The notes below the pieces were generated by a model. That model was given only the letters and a program-made list of their open reading frames with translations. It searched no databases and was not told the DNA's origin. A program made the position numbers and the translations under genes. Shown in pieces: positions 1-7,128 of a stretch of DNA of 37,373 bases. Each line of letters starts with the position of its first letter. The stretch's first letter is position 1. This stretch comes from Verrucomicrobiota bacterium (lineage in GTDB: Bacteria; Verrucomicrobiota; Kiritimatiellia; CAIKKV01; CAITUY01). The stretch lies in assembly GCA_011391785.1 (NCBI GenBank), contig JAABPW010000350.1, positions 1-37,373 of the forward strand, written 5' to 3'.

Positions 1-77
1 CGGGTACCGCGTCGGAGCCGGCATTCAACAATATCGACATTGATGTTGAGACCGGTCGGGTCAAGGGATTGTTCTAG
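1..77 (+). CDS. 3' end of an unidentified protein (partial)
   Basis: An open frame enters from the left edge and ends at TAG (75-77), 22 bases before folD. About 24 residues are visible, ending DVETGRVKGLF. That is too little to assign a family. The same strand and short gap suggest the gene is cotranscribed with folD. Confidence 0.5.
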   Translation, partial: GTASEPAFNNIDIDVETGRVKGLF

Positions 78-99
78 GACTGTTCGCGGGGGATAAGAC

Positions 100-990
100 A
101 TGAGCGCAAAAATCATCGATGGAAAAGAAATCGCCCAGCAGATTCGCGGTGAATTGGCTGAGAAAATCAAGCACCTCAAGACCAAGGGCGTGGTACCCGG
201 GCTGGGGGTCATCCTGGTTGGCGAGGACCCTGCCTCCAAGTCCTATGTCACGGCCAAGGAAAAGGCCTGCCATGAGATTGGCATCTACTCCAGCGATAAC
301 CGCCTGCCTGCCACGGCAACCCAGGCGGAATTGCTGGGCCTGATCGCGAAGCTGAACGCGGATCCCCGGATCAACGGGATTCTGGTTCAGCTCCCGTTGC
401 CCAAGCACCTCAACGAGAGCGAGGTCCTGGTGGCGATTGATCCGGACAAGGACGTCGATGGTTTCCATCCGACCAACGTCGGGCGCATGGTGGTGGGCGA
501 AAAGGCGTTCATGCCCTGCACGCCCCACGGCGTACTCCAGATGATGGCCCGTAGCGGGGTCAAGATCGAGGGCGCCCATGCCGTGATCGTCGGCCGCAGC
601 AATATCGTGGGCAAGCCCCTGGCCAATATGCTCATGGCCAAGGGGAAGATGGCCAATGCCACGGTGACGGTGTGTCACACGAAGACCAAGGACATCGGAT
701 ATTTCACCCGCCAGGCCGATATCGTGATTGCCGCGGCGGGCCGCCCCAATACGGTGACGGCGGACATGATCCGCGAGGGCGCGGTGGTGATTGATGTCGG
801 GGTCAACCGCATTGAGGATGCCACCAAGAAAGCCGGTTTCCGGCTGGTGGGGGATGTTGATTTCGAGGCCTGCAAAGCCAAAGCCAGCATGATCACCCCC
901 GTCCCGGGCGGCGTCGGTCCGATGACCATCACGATGCTGCTTTACAATACCGTGGAATCAGCCAGCCGGGCGAACAATATCCCCGTCTGA
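100..990 (+). CDS. folD: Bifunctional methylenetetrahydrofolate dehydrogenase / methenyltetrahydrofolate cyclohydrolase
   Basis: This cytoplasmic enzyme of one-carbon metabolism interconverts 5,10-methylene-, 5,10-methenyl- and 10-formyl-tetrahydrofolate using NADP(H). The 296 residues are normal family length. The N-terminal catalytic domain carries SYVTAKEKA, with Tyr49 and Lys53 matching the catalytic Tyr/Lys of characterised FolD. It also has ILVQLPLP with Gln97 and DKDVDGFHP with Asp120. The Rossmann part has the family signature [15 protein letters not shown] near residues 165-180, and the C terminus has [21 protein letters not shown] element lies about 9 bases before the ATG. The last 33 bases overlap the convergent QueG-like gene. 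All key residues are intact, so the assignment is very secure. Confidence 0.97.
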   Translation: MSAKIIDGKEIAQQIRGELAEKIKHLKTKGVVPGLGVILVGEDPASKSYVTAKEKACHEIGIYSSDNRLPATATQAELLGLIAKLNADPRINGILVQLPLPKHLNESEVLVAIDPDKDVDGFHPTNVGRMVVGEKAFMPCTPHGVLQMMARSGVKIEGAHAVIVGRSNIVGKPLANMLMAKGKMANATVTVCHTKTKDIGYFTRQADIVIAAAGRPNTVTADMIREGAVVIDVGVNRIEDATKKAGFRLVGDVDFEACKAKASMITPVPGGVGPMTITMLLYNTVESASRANNIPV

Positions 991-1905
991 AAGCTGGCCG
1001 CAGTCCAGGGCCCGCTTTGCGTTGGCATGCCACCGTGACAGGCCGTTCGGCGGGATGTACCCGAAGAGGGGATAGATCATGTTGGTGTAGGTCTCCTGGT
1101 CCATGGACGCCAGGGCTTCCGGGGTCAACTTATCTCCCACGCCATCCAGCCAGGGGGTAGGTTCGAGCCGCTCCCATTGCCCTGCGTTCATCGGACAGCA
1201 ATTCTGGCAGTCATCGCATCCGTATATCCAGGGCCCCATCTTGTCCCATAATTCACCGGGGACCGGAGTCGGCGACTCATAGGTCAGATAGGCGACACAA
1301 CGTTTCATGTTGATGAAATATGGATCCACGATGGCCTGGGTCGGACAGGCATCCAGGCAGGCGCGGCACCCTTCGGGGCAGGGGGCGGGCGGGGCCGGGG
1401 TGTCCGGCTCGAGTTCCGCATCCACCATCCAGGCCTCGATGTTGATCCAGGAGCCGCACCCAGCGGCATAGGCGAATCCATTCCGGCCGATCCGGACGAT
1501 GCCGGCCCTCACGGCGGCCTCACGGGAGGGAACCCCTCCTGTCCGGACCCGCATGCCGAGGGCCGCAAGCTGGGCTTTCATGCGGCTCGGCACGGTGTTG
1601 TCGGGACATCCCTTGATACGACGATCGCAGAGGTAGTTCCGGCCGATATGGCGGGCCAGGGGTTCCGGGATGGCATATTTCCCGTAACGGCGGACACAGA
1701 CCACGATCGACTTGGCCCAGGGGTTCAGGGCGAGGGGGGTGGCGCGCCGCTCCATCCGCCGGTAGAGTTCACCGGCTTCGGGAAAGCGTTCGGCATTCGC
1801 CTGCAGGGCGCTACGGTAGTTTTCGAACGGATACACGCCCGTGATACCGCAGGCGTGATAGCCGAGCTCGGCCGCGAATCGCTTGATCTGGTCCTTGTGC
1901 GTCAT
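958..1905 (-). CDS. QueG-like double [4Fe-4S] cluster protein (epoxyqueuosine reductase homologue, function uncertain)
   Basis: The 315-residue protein has the layout of the QueG/reductive-dehalogenase-like fold: an N-terminal cobalamin-type domain (about 1-165) and a ferredoxin-like double-cluster region. Cluster cysteines are visible as [13 protein letters not shown] (C176, C180, C183, C187), C203 in [10 protein letters not shown], and [10 protein letters not shown] (C230, C233, C236, C237). True QueG carries a catalytic Asp in a VDxxPxxER motif before AGLGWxGK. Here the matching stretch is [15 protein letters not shown] (121-135) with no Asp. The first cluster also has C-x3-C instead of C-x2-C. 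It therefore looks like the widespread QueG-like branch that databases often call epoxyqueuosine reductase but whose substrate is not established. The gene is tail-to-tail with folD (33-base overlap). The fold is secure; the activity is not. Confidence 0.8.
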   Translation of the reverse strand: MTHKDQIKRFAAELGYHACGITGVYPFENYRSALQANAERFPEAGELYRRMERRATPLALNPWAKSIVVCVRRYGKYAIPEPLARHIGRNYLCDRRIKGCPDNTVPSRMKAQLAALGMRVRTGGVPSREAAVRAGIVRIGRNGFAYAAGCGSWINIEAWMVDAELEPDTPAPPAPCPEGCRACLDACPTQAIVDPYFINMKRCVAYLTYESPTPVPGELWDKMGPWIYGCDDCQNCCPMNAGQWERLEPTPWLDGVGDKLTPEALASMDQETYTNMIYPLFGYIPPNGLSRWHANAKRALDCGQLSDGDIVRPAG

Positions 1906-1943
1906 AAAGGCTGTCGATCATATCGAAAATCTCTTCTAAGTGG

Positions 1944-1972
1944 TTCACAAATTTGCGTGTTCATTGTAGAGT
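1944..1972 (+). promoter_or_regulatory. Candidate sigma-70 promoter for rubrerythrin
   Basis: TTCACA (1944-1949) and TAGAGT (1967-1972) are separated by 17 bases and match the -35 and -10 consensus at 5/6 and 4/6 positions. They lie about 30 bases upstream of the rubrerythrin ATG, in the only gap that could hold its promoter. This is a motif match only. Confidence 0.4.
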
Positions 1973-2003
1973 TCCGGAAGTAATAAACCAAGGAGGAGTG
2001 ATT

Positions 2004-2540
2004 ATGGCTGAACTCAAGGGATCGAAGACGGAAAAGAATTTGCAGGAAGCGTTCGCGGGTGAGTCCCAGGCGCGGAACAAGTACACCTATTTCGCGTCGG
2101 TGGCCAAGAAAGAGGGCTATGAGCAGATTGCCGCCTTCTTCCTGGAGACGGCGGATCAGGAGAAAACCCACGCCAAGCTTCATTTCAAGGCGTTAAACGG
2201 TATTGGCGATACCGTTTCAAACCTGAAGGCCGCGGCGGGGGGCGAGCATGAGGAATGGACCAATATGTACCCCCGCATGGCGAAGGAAGCCCGGGAGGAA
2301 GGGTTCGATGACATCGCGCGCCTGTTCGAGGGCATTGCCAAGATCGAGAAGGAGCATCAGGAGCGCTATCAGGCCCTCCTGAAAAACCTTGAGGAAGGAA
2401 AGGCGTTCAAGAAGGATGCGAAGGTGAAGTGGCGTTGCCGGGAATGTGGATTTGTCCATGAGGGTGTCGGCGCCCCGCCCAAATGTCCGGTCTGCCAGCA
2501 TCCTCAGGCCTTTTTTGAGATTTCGCCGGCGAATTACTAG
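2004..2540 (+). CDS. rbr: Rubrerythrin
   Basis: This non-haem di-iron peroxidase reduces hydrogen peroxide in the cytoplasm and is typical of anaerobes and microaerophiles. The 178 residues comprise a ferritin-like four-helix domain (about 1-135) and a C-terminal rubredoxin domain. Di-iron ligand motifs are visible: E20 in AGESQARNKY, E53-x2-H56 in DQEKTHAKLH, and E115-x2-H118 in KIEKEHQERY. The rubredoxin iron is held by CRECG (C145, C148) and CPVC (C161, C164). The ATG at 2004 is chosen because AGGAGGAG (1991-1998) sits 5-6 bases upstream and the protein begins at the usual family N terminus; an in-frame extension to 1953 has no such site. It is flanked by a candidate promoter and a strong terminator, so it is probably monocistronic. 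Confidence 0.97.
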   Translation: MAELKGSKTEKNLQEAFAGESQARNKYTYFASVAKKEGYEQIAAFFLETADQEKTHAKLHFKALNGIGDTVSNLKAAAGGEHEEWTNMYPRMAKEAREEGFDDIARLFEGIAKIEKEHQERYQALLKNLEEGKAFKKDAKVKWRCRECGFVHEGVGAPPKCPVCQHPQAFFEISPANY

Positions 2541-2569
2541 GAATTTCGCCTCAGGCGAGGGTCGCGAAC

Positions 2570-2612
2570 GGGGAAAGAAAGCGCTGTCATAGGGGCTTCT
2601 TTCCCCTTTTTT
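2570..2612 (+). terminator. Intrinsic terminator after rubrerythrin
   Basis: GGGGAAAGAA (2570-2579), a bulged A, then GC, pairs with GC plus TTCTTTCCCC (2595-2606), followed by TTTTTT (2607-2612). It lies 30 bases after the rubrerythrin stop. Confidence 0.85.
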
Positions 2613-2643
2613 GAATAAAAAACATCCTGAGATCGTCCTTACC

Positions 2644-3237
2644 ATGGTGGAGAAGGTGTCAAACGAACTCGTTGAGCATGCCCGGGGGGGGGACATGGAC
2701 GCTTTCCTCCAGCTTTTCGAGGAGGCGCGGCCTGTAGTCTATTCCGTGGCATGCCGTTTGGTGGGGTTGGATGAGGCGGAGGATGTGGTTATGGAAACCT
2801 ATCTCAAGGCCTGGAAGTCGATGCCGGGTTTCTCCGGACGATCCTCGACGCGTGCCTGGTTGTGCCGGATCGCCCATAATTGTGCGGTGGATTGGTTGCG
2901 ACGGCGACGTACGGTTGAACCACCGGCGGTATACCGGGATGATGGCGATGAGCCGGGCGATATGTCCAGTATGGCTGACCCGGCGCAGCGTCTGCCCAGG
3001 GACCTGGTGGCTGACCGGGAACTCCAGGAGGGGATCGATACGGCGTTGAATCGTTTAACGCCCGAGTACCGGTCAACCCTGATGCTGCGGTTTGCGGACG
3101 GCTTGAGCTATTCCGAGATCGCGGCGGCCACGGGGGTTTCGATTGGAACGGTGATGTCGCGCCTGTTTAATGGCCGCAGGAAAATGATGAAGGCGCTTAA
3201 CGAGGCCGGGATAAACACGGCGGGAGGGTGGTTATGA
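2644..3237 (+). CDS. RNA polymerase sigma factor, ECF subfamily
   Basis: This 197-residue protein has the two-domain ECF layout. Region 2 is at the N terminus (AFLQLFEEARPVVYSVACRL, then DEAEDVVMETYLKAWKSMP and AWLCRIAHNCAVDWLRRRR). Region 4 is at the C terminus (LNRLTPEYRSTLMLRFADG, then SYSEIAAATGVSIGTVMSRL). It should direct RNA polymerase to a small alternative regulon. The ATG at 2644 is preferred over an upstream TTG at 2611, because that TTG lies inside the T-tract of the preceding terminator. The next gene starts in a 4-base ATGA overlap and encodes a one-TM protein, the classic arrangement for a sigma/anti-sigma pair. The signal sensed cannot be read from the sequence. Confidence 0.92.
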   Translation: MVEKVSNELVEHARGGDMDAFLQLFEEARPVVYSVACRLVGLDEAEDVVMETYLKAWKSMPGFSGRSSTRAWLCRIAHNCAVDWLRRRRTVEPPAVYRDDGDEPGDMSSMADPAQRLPRDLVADRELQEGIDTALNRLTPEYRSTLMLRFADGLSYSEIAAATGVSIGTVMSRLFNGRRKMMKALNEAGINTAGGWL

Positions 3238-3608
3238 AAAAGACATCGTGGACTGAGGTGGCGACCGGGCTTCAGGCGCGGAATGTATCGGCAGGTAGGC
3301 GTGATGCCGATGCCTTCGCGCGGGATTTCGCGGCTCGGGCGCGCATGGTCCGGCAGGATGGGCCTGAGTCGCGTCAATCCGTGCCGATGGTATGGTTTAA
3401 GTGGTCGGCTGTGTCTGTGGCGACGGTTCTAGTGCTGTTGGCGGGGTTCATCATGTGGCCGTCAGCGGGTGTGAATCTCGTGACCCATGTCAAATCCCTG
3501 CGCGTTCTAGCACCCCATAGCGGAGTGATAATTATGGATGACGAATCAGGGCGGGGTACGGTAGTCTGGGTCACTGGCATGGATTCCGATGGTGGAAACA
3601 AGGGGTGA
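3234..3608 (+). CDS. Putative anti-sigma-like single-pass membrane protein
   Basis: The gene starts at ATG 3234, overlapping the sigma factor TGA by ATGA, with GGGAGG about 7 bases upstream. The 124 residues form a charged, Arg-rich cytoplasmic N terminus (1-50), one hydrophobic segment (about 53-75, VWFKWSAVSVATVLVLLAGF) and a short external tail ending VVWVTGMDSDGG. There is no zinc-binding HxxxCxxC anti-sigma motif. The anti-sigma role is inferred from topology and translational coupling alone. It could instead be a sensor or scaffold for the secreted protein encoded next. No enzyme family is recognisable. Confidence 0.65.
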   Translation: MKKTSWTEVATGLQARNVSAGRRDADAFARDFAARARMVRQDGPESRQSVPMVWFKWSAVSVATVLVLLAGFIMWPSAGVNLVTHVKSLRVLAPHSGVIIMDDESGRGTVVWVTGMDSDGGNKG

Positions 3609-3609
3609 T

Positions 3610-4020
3610 ATGAATCGATACCTGACCTTAAGCCTCGTTTTGGGAGTGATACTGGTGGCAGGCGCATCCTTTGCCGGATCTACCTTGAGTGTCCGTTTGG
3701 TGGAAGCAAGCAATTCAGGCCAGGGGATGGGATCCGGTCTGGCGGATGTGTCAGGCTTGCTCCGTGATAACCTGCCCTACAAGTCTTTTCAACTTCTCAC
3801 CAGCCGATCCCTGACGTTGCCTGCCAACGGAACGGCCGCGTTGAGCGGCGGAATGGTCGCCAAGTGTTCCGGGCCTCAGGGAAGCATGAATGTGGTGATT
3901 GAAAAAGGGGGGAAGCAGGTCATGCAGTCCACCGTTGAACTGCGGGACGGGACCCCGCTTATCCTGGGTGGATTTTCTTCGTCCAAGGGAAAGATGATTG
4001 TGATCCTGCTGGCAAAATAA
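3610..4020 (+). CDS. Small secreted protein of unknown function
   Basis: The 136-residue product begins with a clear signal peptide (MNRYLTLSLVLGVILVAGAS, cleavage near FAG-STL). The mature part is about 110 residues, beta-rich in appearance, with a Leu/Gly-rich end (LRDGTPLILGGF, then MIVILLAK). That ending faintly resembles the core beta-strands of secretin-like proteins, but the match is too short to rely on. AGGGG lies just before the ATG, and the gene starts one base after the preceding stop. It is therefore the third member of the sigma/anti-sigma operon and may be the envelope component that the module monitors or produces. Confidence 0.65.
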   Translation: MNRYLTLSLVLGVILVAGASFAGSTLSVRLVEASNSGQGMGSGLADVSGLLRDNLPYKSFQLLTSRSLTLPANGTAALSGGMVAKCSGPQGSMNVVIEKGGKQVMQSTVELRDGTPLILGGFSSSKGKMIVILLAK

Positions 4021-4085
4021 ATTGCGGATTTTTCCAAGTTTGGAGCGGCCGGGTACGGCATTTCACGGGATGAAAGGGGGGGGCT

Positions 4086-4481
4086 TTGAAAAAAATACTG
4101 GCTGTTGATGATGATGCAACGATTCTGCGAGGGTTGAAGATCATTCTGGAGCAGAAGGGGTATGACGTTACAGTGACATCCAAACCCGATGAAGTCGTGG
4201 AGCTGACCGAGAAAATCAATTTTGATCTGGTTATTCTTGATGTTCGGATGCCAGTCAAAAGCGGGGTGGAAATCTTCGATGAACTGAAGAAGAAAAATCT
4301 CGGCATGCGATTTTTATTCATCACCGCCTACCTGAAGTCCTTTTCGGTTAATTCCAGCAAGATGCTGGAGCGTTGGCAGCAGACGCTTGCGGACGGTGAG
4401 TCCGATGTTTTGTACAAGCCGTTTACACTGGATGACCTGTATCTCAAGGTTCAGGGAATGATCGGTCCTGCGAGAAGCTGA
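4086..4481 (+). CDS. Single-domain response regulator (CheY-like receiver) with TTG start
   Basis: The 131-residue protein is a stand-alone receiver with no output domain. Acidic residues D8-D10 (VDDD) bind Mg2+, D52 (ILDVRMP) is the phosphorylation site, T80 (FLFITAY) and K111 (LYKPF) complete the switch. The start must be TTG 4086: it gives the MKKILAVDDD family N terminus, has an AAAGGGGGGGG run just upstream, and no ATG fits. The stretch between T80 and K111 is about 9 residues longer than in CheY (SVNSSKMLERWQQTLADGES), so the alpha-4 region is enlarged. No histidine kinase gene is nearby. It may act through protein-protein contact. Confidence 0.92.
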   Translation: MKKILAVDDDATILRGLKIILEQKGYDVTVTSKPDEVVELTEKINFDLVILDVRMPVKSGVEIFDELKKKNLGMRFLFITAYLKSFSVNSSKMLERWQQTLADGESDVLYKPFTLDDLYLKVQGMIGPARS

Positions 4482-4482
4482 C

Positions 4483-4839
4483 ATGCATAAGCCCCTTCAA
4501 AGGGTCGAGATTTATCGACAGACGCGGGTAATCCTCGTCCGTCAATTGATTGATATCGGGCGGCTTTGTATTACCGTCACCGGACATCATATTCACCTCA
4601 AGGGATCGTTGCATCGTCTGCCGGGAGTCACGATGCGGCTTACTCCTGCAATTATTCATGAAATGTTCGGGGCCATAAGGCGGATTCCCGGGATTGCCCG
4701 GGTGGACGGGAATTTCGACAACTGGAAGCTGGTTAATGAGCAGGGGCAGGTCTGGGTCGAGTCCCAGGTTAACGCGACATCGCTAGCCGGCCGTTCCGGT
4801 ACTTTTGTTGCCGGAAGCCATTCCCTTGAACAGAAATAG
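4483..4839 (+). CDS. Small BON-like protein of unknown function
   Basis: The ATG lies one base after the response-regulator stop, so the two are cotranscribed and probably coupled. The 118-residue protein has no signal peptide or membrane segment. The middle (ITVTGHHIHLKGSLHRLPGV, then IIHEMFGAIRRIPGIARVDG) follows the beta-alpha-beta rhythm of BON domains (strand, turn, helix, then a V-x-x-V strand). The similarity is to pattern only. A role together with the receiver domain is an inference from position. Confidence 0.6.
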   Translation: MHKPLQRVEIYRQTRVILVRQLIDIGRLCITVTGHHIHLKGSLHRLPGVTMRLTPAIIHEMFGAIRRIPGIARVDGNFDNWKLVNEQGQVWVESQVNATSLAGRSGTFVAGSHSLEQK

Positions 4840-4932
4840 ATTGGCCTTAAAATCGCAGGACAAACTGCTTGACCTTTGGGGCATACTCAGAACAATACGG
4901 ACTCTCATTTGTCTGGAAGGGTTTGCCGTTGG

Positions 4933-5244
4933 ATGCAAGAGGTGGTGAGCGGGGCTATAACGGTCATTGAGCCTAAGCCGGCGGCATATGTCTTGTTGAA
5001 TGCGGCTGGCGATTATCTTTATAAAGGATCCTGTCGGGACTTGGTTAAGCGTCTTGCGGATCATCGTGCGGGCCGTGTTGCGCATACAAAGAACCGGCGT
5101 CCGCTGACGCTCGTTTATCATGAATATCATGAGACGTATACCGAAGCACGGCAGAGAGAGAATTTTCTGAAGTCCGGTCAGGGGCGCAAGTGGCTGAAGG
5201 ACTATATTGCCCGGGTGGCGAAATGGCAGACGCAACAGACTTAA
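4933..5244 (+). CDS. GIY-YIG (URI-type) nuclease-like protein, 3' end inside tRNA-Leu
   Basis: The ATG at 4933 gives 103 residues, the usual size for stand-alone URI/YhbQ-type GIY-YIG proteins. GGAAGGG lies about 12 bases upstream. The core is present: AYVLL (18-22) for the GIY strand, YLYKGS (28-33) for the YIG strand, the Arg of DLVKRL (R40), and the metal-binding Glu in EARQREN (E76). The last 11-12 codons run into the tRNA gene, so the C-terminal VAKWQTQQT is encoded by tRNA sequence. The stop codon TAA (5242-5244) is the anticodon itself. The domain ends before the tRNA begins, so the tail is probably a harmless extension. These small nucleases are often of unknown physiological role; DNA repair or mobile origin are both possible. 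Confidence 0.85.
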   Translation: MQEVVSGAITVIEPKPAAYVLLNAAGDYLYKGSCRDLVKRLADHRAGRVAHTKNRRPLTLVYHEYHETYTEARQRENFLKSGQGRKWLKDYIARVAKWQTQQT

Positions 5245-5294
5245 AATCTGTTATCCGAAAGGGTGTGTGGGTTCGACTCCCACCCCGGGCACCA
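5209..5294 (+). tRNA. tRNA-Leu (anticodon UAA)
   Basis: Acceptor GCCCGGG (5209-5215) pairs with CCCGGGC (5284-5290), followed by discriminator A and an encoded CCA (5292-5294). The anticodon stem ACAGA/TCTGT (5235-5239, 5247-5251) frames the loop CTTAAAA, giving anticodon TAA at 5242-5244. A long variable arm (class II) and a T arm GTGGG-TTCGACT-CCCAC are present, as expected for leucine. Confidence 0.97.
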
Positions 5295-5365
5295 GCCTTC
5301 GCTCGCACCGCAGCGAGAGCGAAGGCTGTCCGCCGGAGTCCCCGTATTCCGGGGCGTAGGCGGAC
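5294..5365. repeat. Two adjacent hairpins directly after tRNA-Leu
   Basis: AGCCTTCGCTC (5294-5304) and GAGCGAAGGCT (5317-5327) form a perfect 11-bp stem that begins on the last base of the tRNA. GTCCGCC (5328-5334) and GGCGGAC (5359-5365) form a second stem enclosing an inner CCCCG/CGGGG stem (5340-5344, 5350-5354). Neither has a T-tract, so they are not classic terminators. They look like a dispersed intergenic repeat family or tRNA 3'-processing structures. Confidence 0.75.
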
Positions 5366-5472
5366 TTCTTGGTCAACCGTGCTGCGAGACTACGGCTGGC
5401 AAGCCGAAGCGCAACAGACTTCCCGCCGGGAGGATAAGGTGCCAGGCTATTGATCCTTGCAAAAGAGGCGCA

Positions 5473-5588
5473 ACCGCAGACGAACGCTGAAAACGCGGAT
5501 GAAGAGAATGCCTTATCCGGCGCTGCGCATGGGTACAGCCTTGTTCAATCAAGGCCTAGTATCCGCGTCTTTTGCGTTCATCTGCGGT
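5473..5588. repeat. Imperfect 28-nt inverted repeat
   Basis: The left arm (5473-5500, beginning ACCGCAGACGAACGC) and the reverse complement of the right arm (5561-5588, beginning ACCGCAGATGAACGC) match at 24 of 28 positions. The arms are 60 bases apart. The pattern suggests a miniature or REP-like dispersed element. No other copy is seen in this window. Confidence 0.7.
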
Positions 5589-5699
5589 TTACTTTCTTCC
5601 TCTTCAACATGGTGGACAGCGACTCCCACCTTGAACCTATGTGACCAAGTGCCAAAACTCAGAGATGCGACTACCGGGTCTCCATCAGGATTATTGGAT

Positions 5700-5729
5700 T
5701 TGTCTTTTTTCTGCGGTTGCGGGTATATT
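5700..5729 (+). promoter_or_regulatory. Candidate promoter for the OmpH-like/rlmB pair
   Basis: TTGTCT (5700-5705) and TATATT (5724-5729), spaced 18 bases, match the sigma-70 hexamers at 4/6 and 5/6 positions. They lie about 33 bases before the OmpH-like ATG. Motif evidence only. Confidence 0.35.
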
Positions 5730-5761
5730 ACATATTCCAAATTCAAAGAGGAGACATGGAT

Positions 5762-6346
5762 ATGAGCGAAAGTCGAAAAATCAGTTGGTACGAGATCATG
5801 TATGTGGTGGTGCTGGTCGGCTTGCTGGGCTGGAGCGTGTTCTTTATGAATTCGCACAAGGTCGCCGTCGTTGACATGGATCGCGTTTTCAAGGATGTCG
5901 GTGTGCTTCAGAAAATCGATAAAGAGCGTCAGAAGAAGGATTTCTACGTCAAGGGGAATTCCCTGTTGCAAGCCCACAAGTTCCGGCTCAAGACCCTGCA
6001 GGATAAGCTCGAGGCCGCCAAAACCGAGGCAGAGAAGGATAAAATCGGCGGTCAAATAAGGCAGGCGAATGAGCGCATCCAGCAGGATATCCAGCCCATT
6101 CAGACCGCCATGCAGCAGTTTGAGGCGGGAGCTGTGACGACATTTCGTCAACGGCTTCAGCCCTTTATCAACCAGATTGCCCAGAAGCGGGGCATGGACG
6201 TGGTGATGTATAAGGGGCCCAATGTCCTCTTTTATGGCAACAAGGCCGATCTTACGGCGGATGTCACCAAGGCGGCCAAGGAATTCTTCGCCAAGGATAT
6301 GCCGCTGATTGACCCGGCTTTGGGCGCGGCACCATCCCTGCGGTAA
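5762..6346 (+). CDS. OmpH/Skp-family periplasmic coiled-coil protein
   Basis: The 194-residue protein has an N-terminal hydrophobic segment (about 10-30, YEIMYVVVLVGLLGWSVFF) acting as signal or anchor. Next come the OmpH-type strand VAVVDMDRVF (34-43) and a long charged helical region with heptad character (about 48-150). A short C-terminal globular part (VVMYKGPNVLFYGNKADLT) follows. Skp-like proteins hold unfolded outer-membrane proteins in the periplasm. ATG 5762 is preferred over 5756 because AGAGGAG (5747-5753) then lies 8 bases upstream instead of 2. The uncleaved-looking anchor differs from the cleaved signal of E. coli Skp. It is followed after 5 bases by the rRNA methyltransferase gene. 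Confidence 0.82.
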   Translation: MSESRKISWYEIMYVVVLVGLLGWSVFFMNSHKVAVVDMDRVFKDVGVLQKIDKERQKKDFYVKGNSLLQAHKFRLKTLQDKLEAAKTEAEKDKIGGQIRQANERIQQDIQPIQTAMQQFEAGAVTTFRQRLQPFINQIAQKRGMDVVMYKGPNVLFYGNKADLTADVTKAAKEFFAKDMPLIDPALGAAPSLR

Positions 6347-6351
6347 TCCCA

Positions 6352-7128
6352 ATGGAACGCCACAGCCGGGGCAAGGGAAAGCAGAAGCTGCTCGGCAGTC
6401 ATCAAAAATGCTGGGTGTGGGGGCGTAATGCCGTCATGGAAACCCTGGCGGCCGGCAAGTGGCGGATCCTTGACCTCTATCTTTCCCGGTTCCTTAGCCC
6501 GGACTGCCTCAGTCAGGCGCAAGCCTTGGCGGAGCGGGGCGGGCTGGTTCCTGTGGTCGAGGATCCCGAGGTTCTCGCACGGTTGTGCCACACCACTGAA
6601 CATCAGGGCTATCTTGCCCGCATGACCGATTTCCCCTATGCGGATGCGGAGCGACTCCTGGCCGCCTTGCCCGCGAAACCCTTCTGCGTGATCCTGGACG
6701 GCATTCAGGATCCCTTTAATTTTGGCGCCATCATCCGGTCGGCTGAAATCTTCGGCGCCGATGCAATATTCATCGGGGAGTCCGGCCAGGTGGGGGTGAC
6801 CAGTATGGTGGTTCGAAGTTCCGCAGGCGCCGTGAACCGGATTCCTATTGTCAGGGTTCCGGAGTTGGCCGCACTGTGTGGAGAGCTGAAAACAAAGGGA
6901 ATCCGCCTTGTAGCGGCTAGTGAAAAGGCTGACCGTGATTTAAGCGGATTTGATTTCGCAACTGGCGTGTCCATTATCATCGGGAACGAGGGCGTGGGGC
7001 CGCGGCCGGCTCTGCTGGAACGGTGCGACGCCGTTGTGAAGATTCCCCAGGCGGGTCACATCGGATCCCTTAACGCCGCCGTGGCTGCCGGAATCTTCTT
7101 CTACGAAGTCCGGCGTCAACGGGGGTAG
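6352..7128 (+). CDS. rlmB: RlmB/TrmH-type 2'-O-ribose RNA methyltransferase
   Basis: The 258-residue protein has the SpoU/TrmH plan. An N-terminal substrate-binding domain (VWGRNAVMETLAAGKWRI, about 20-100) precedes a knotted SPOUT catalytic domain. Motif 1 is DPFNFGAIIRSAEIFGA with the conserved Asn and Arg, motif 2 is IIIGNEGVGPRP, and motif 3 is IPQAGHIGSLNAAVAAGIF. The substrate-binding domain points to RlmB, which methylates G2251 of 23S rRNA with S-adenosylmethionine, but other RNA targets are possible. The N terminus carries a basic extension (RHSRGKGKQK). There is no strong ribosome site, so it is probably coupled to the gene before it. The 3' end overlaps the convergent hydrolase by 13 bases. 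Confidence 0.9.
   Translation: MERHSRGKGKQKLLGSHQKCWVWGRNAVMETLAAGKWRILDLYLSRFLSPDCLSQAQALAERGGLVPVVEDPEVLARLCHTTEHQGYLARMTDFPYADAERLLAALPAKPFCVILDGIQDPFNFGAIIRSAEIFGADAIFIGESGQVGVTSMVVRSSAGAVNRIPIVRVPELAALCGELKTKGIRLVAASEKADRDLSGFDFATGVSIIIGNEGVGPRPALLERCDAVVKIPQAGHIGSLNAAVAAGIFFYEVRRQRG

Larger units (their letters stand above)
5295..5761. other. Repeat-rich intergenic region without a supported gene
   Basis: This 467-base gap between tRNA-Leu and the OmpH-like gene contains the two hairpins next to the tRNA, an imperfect 28-nt inverted repeat (5473-5500 and 5561-5588), and a possible promoter near 5700-5729. Short open frames here lack ribosome sites and recognisable sequence. Confidence 0.6.

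Noticed and set aside
2611-2643. Upstream TTG start for the ECF sigma factor
   Set aside because: It falls within the T-tract of the rubrerythrin terminator; ATG 2644 gives a normal family N terminus.
5295-5327. First hairpin as a tRNA terminator
   Set aside because: It has no T-tract and is followed at once by a second GC-rich hairpin.
5294-5588. CRISPR array or integrase attachment site after tRNA-Leu
   Set aside because: There are no regularly spaced direct repeats, no cas or integrase gene, and no second copy of the tRNA 3' end in the window.
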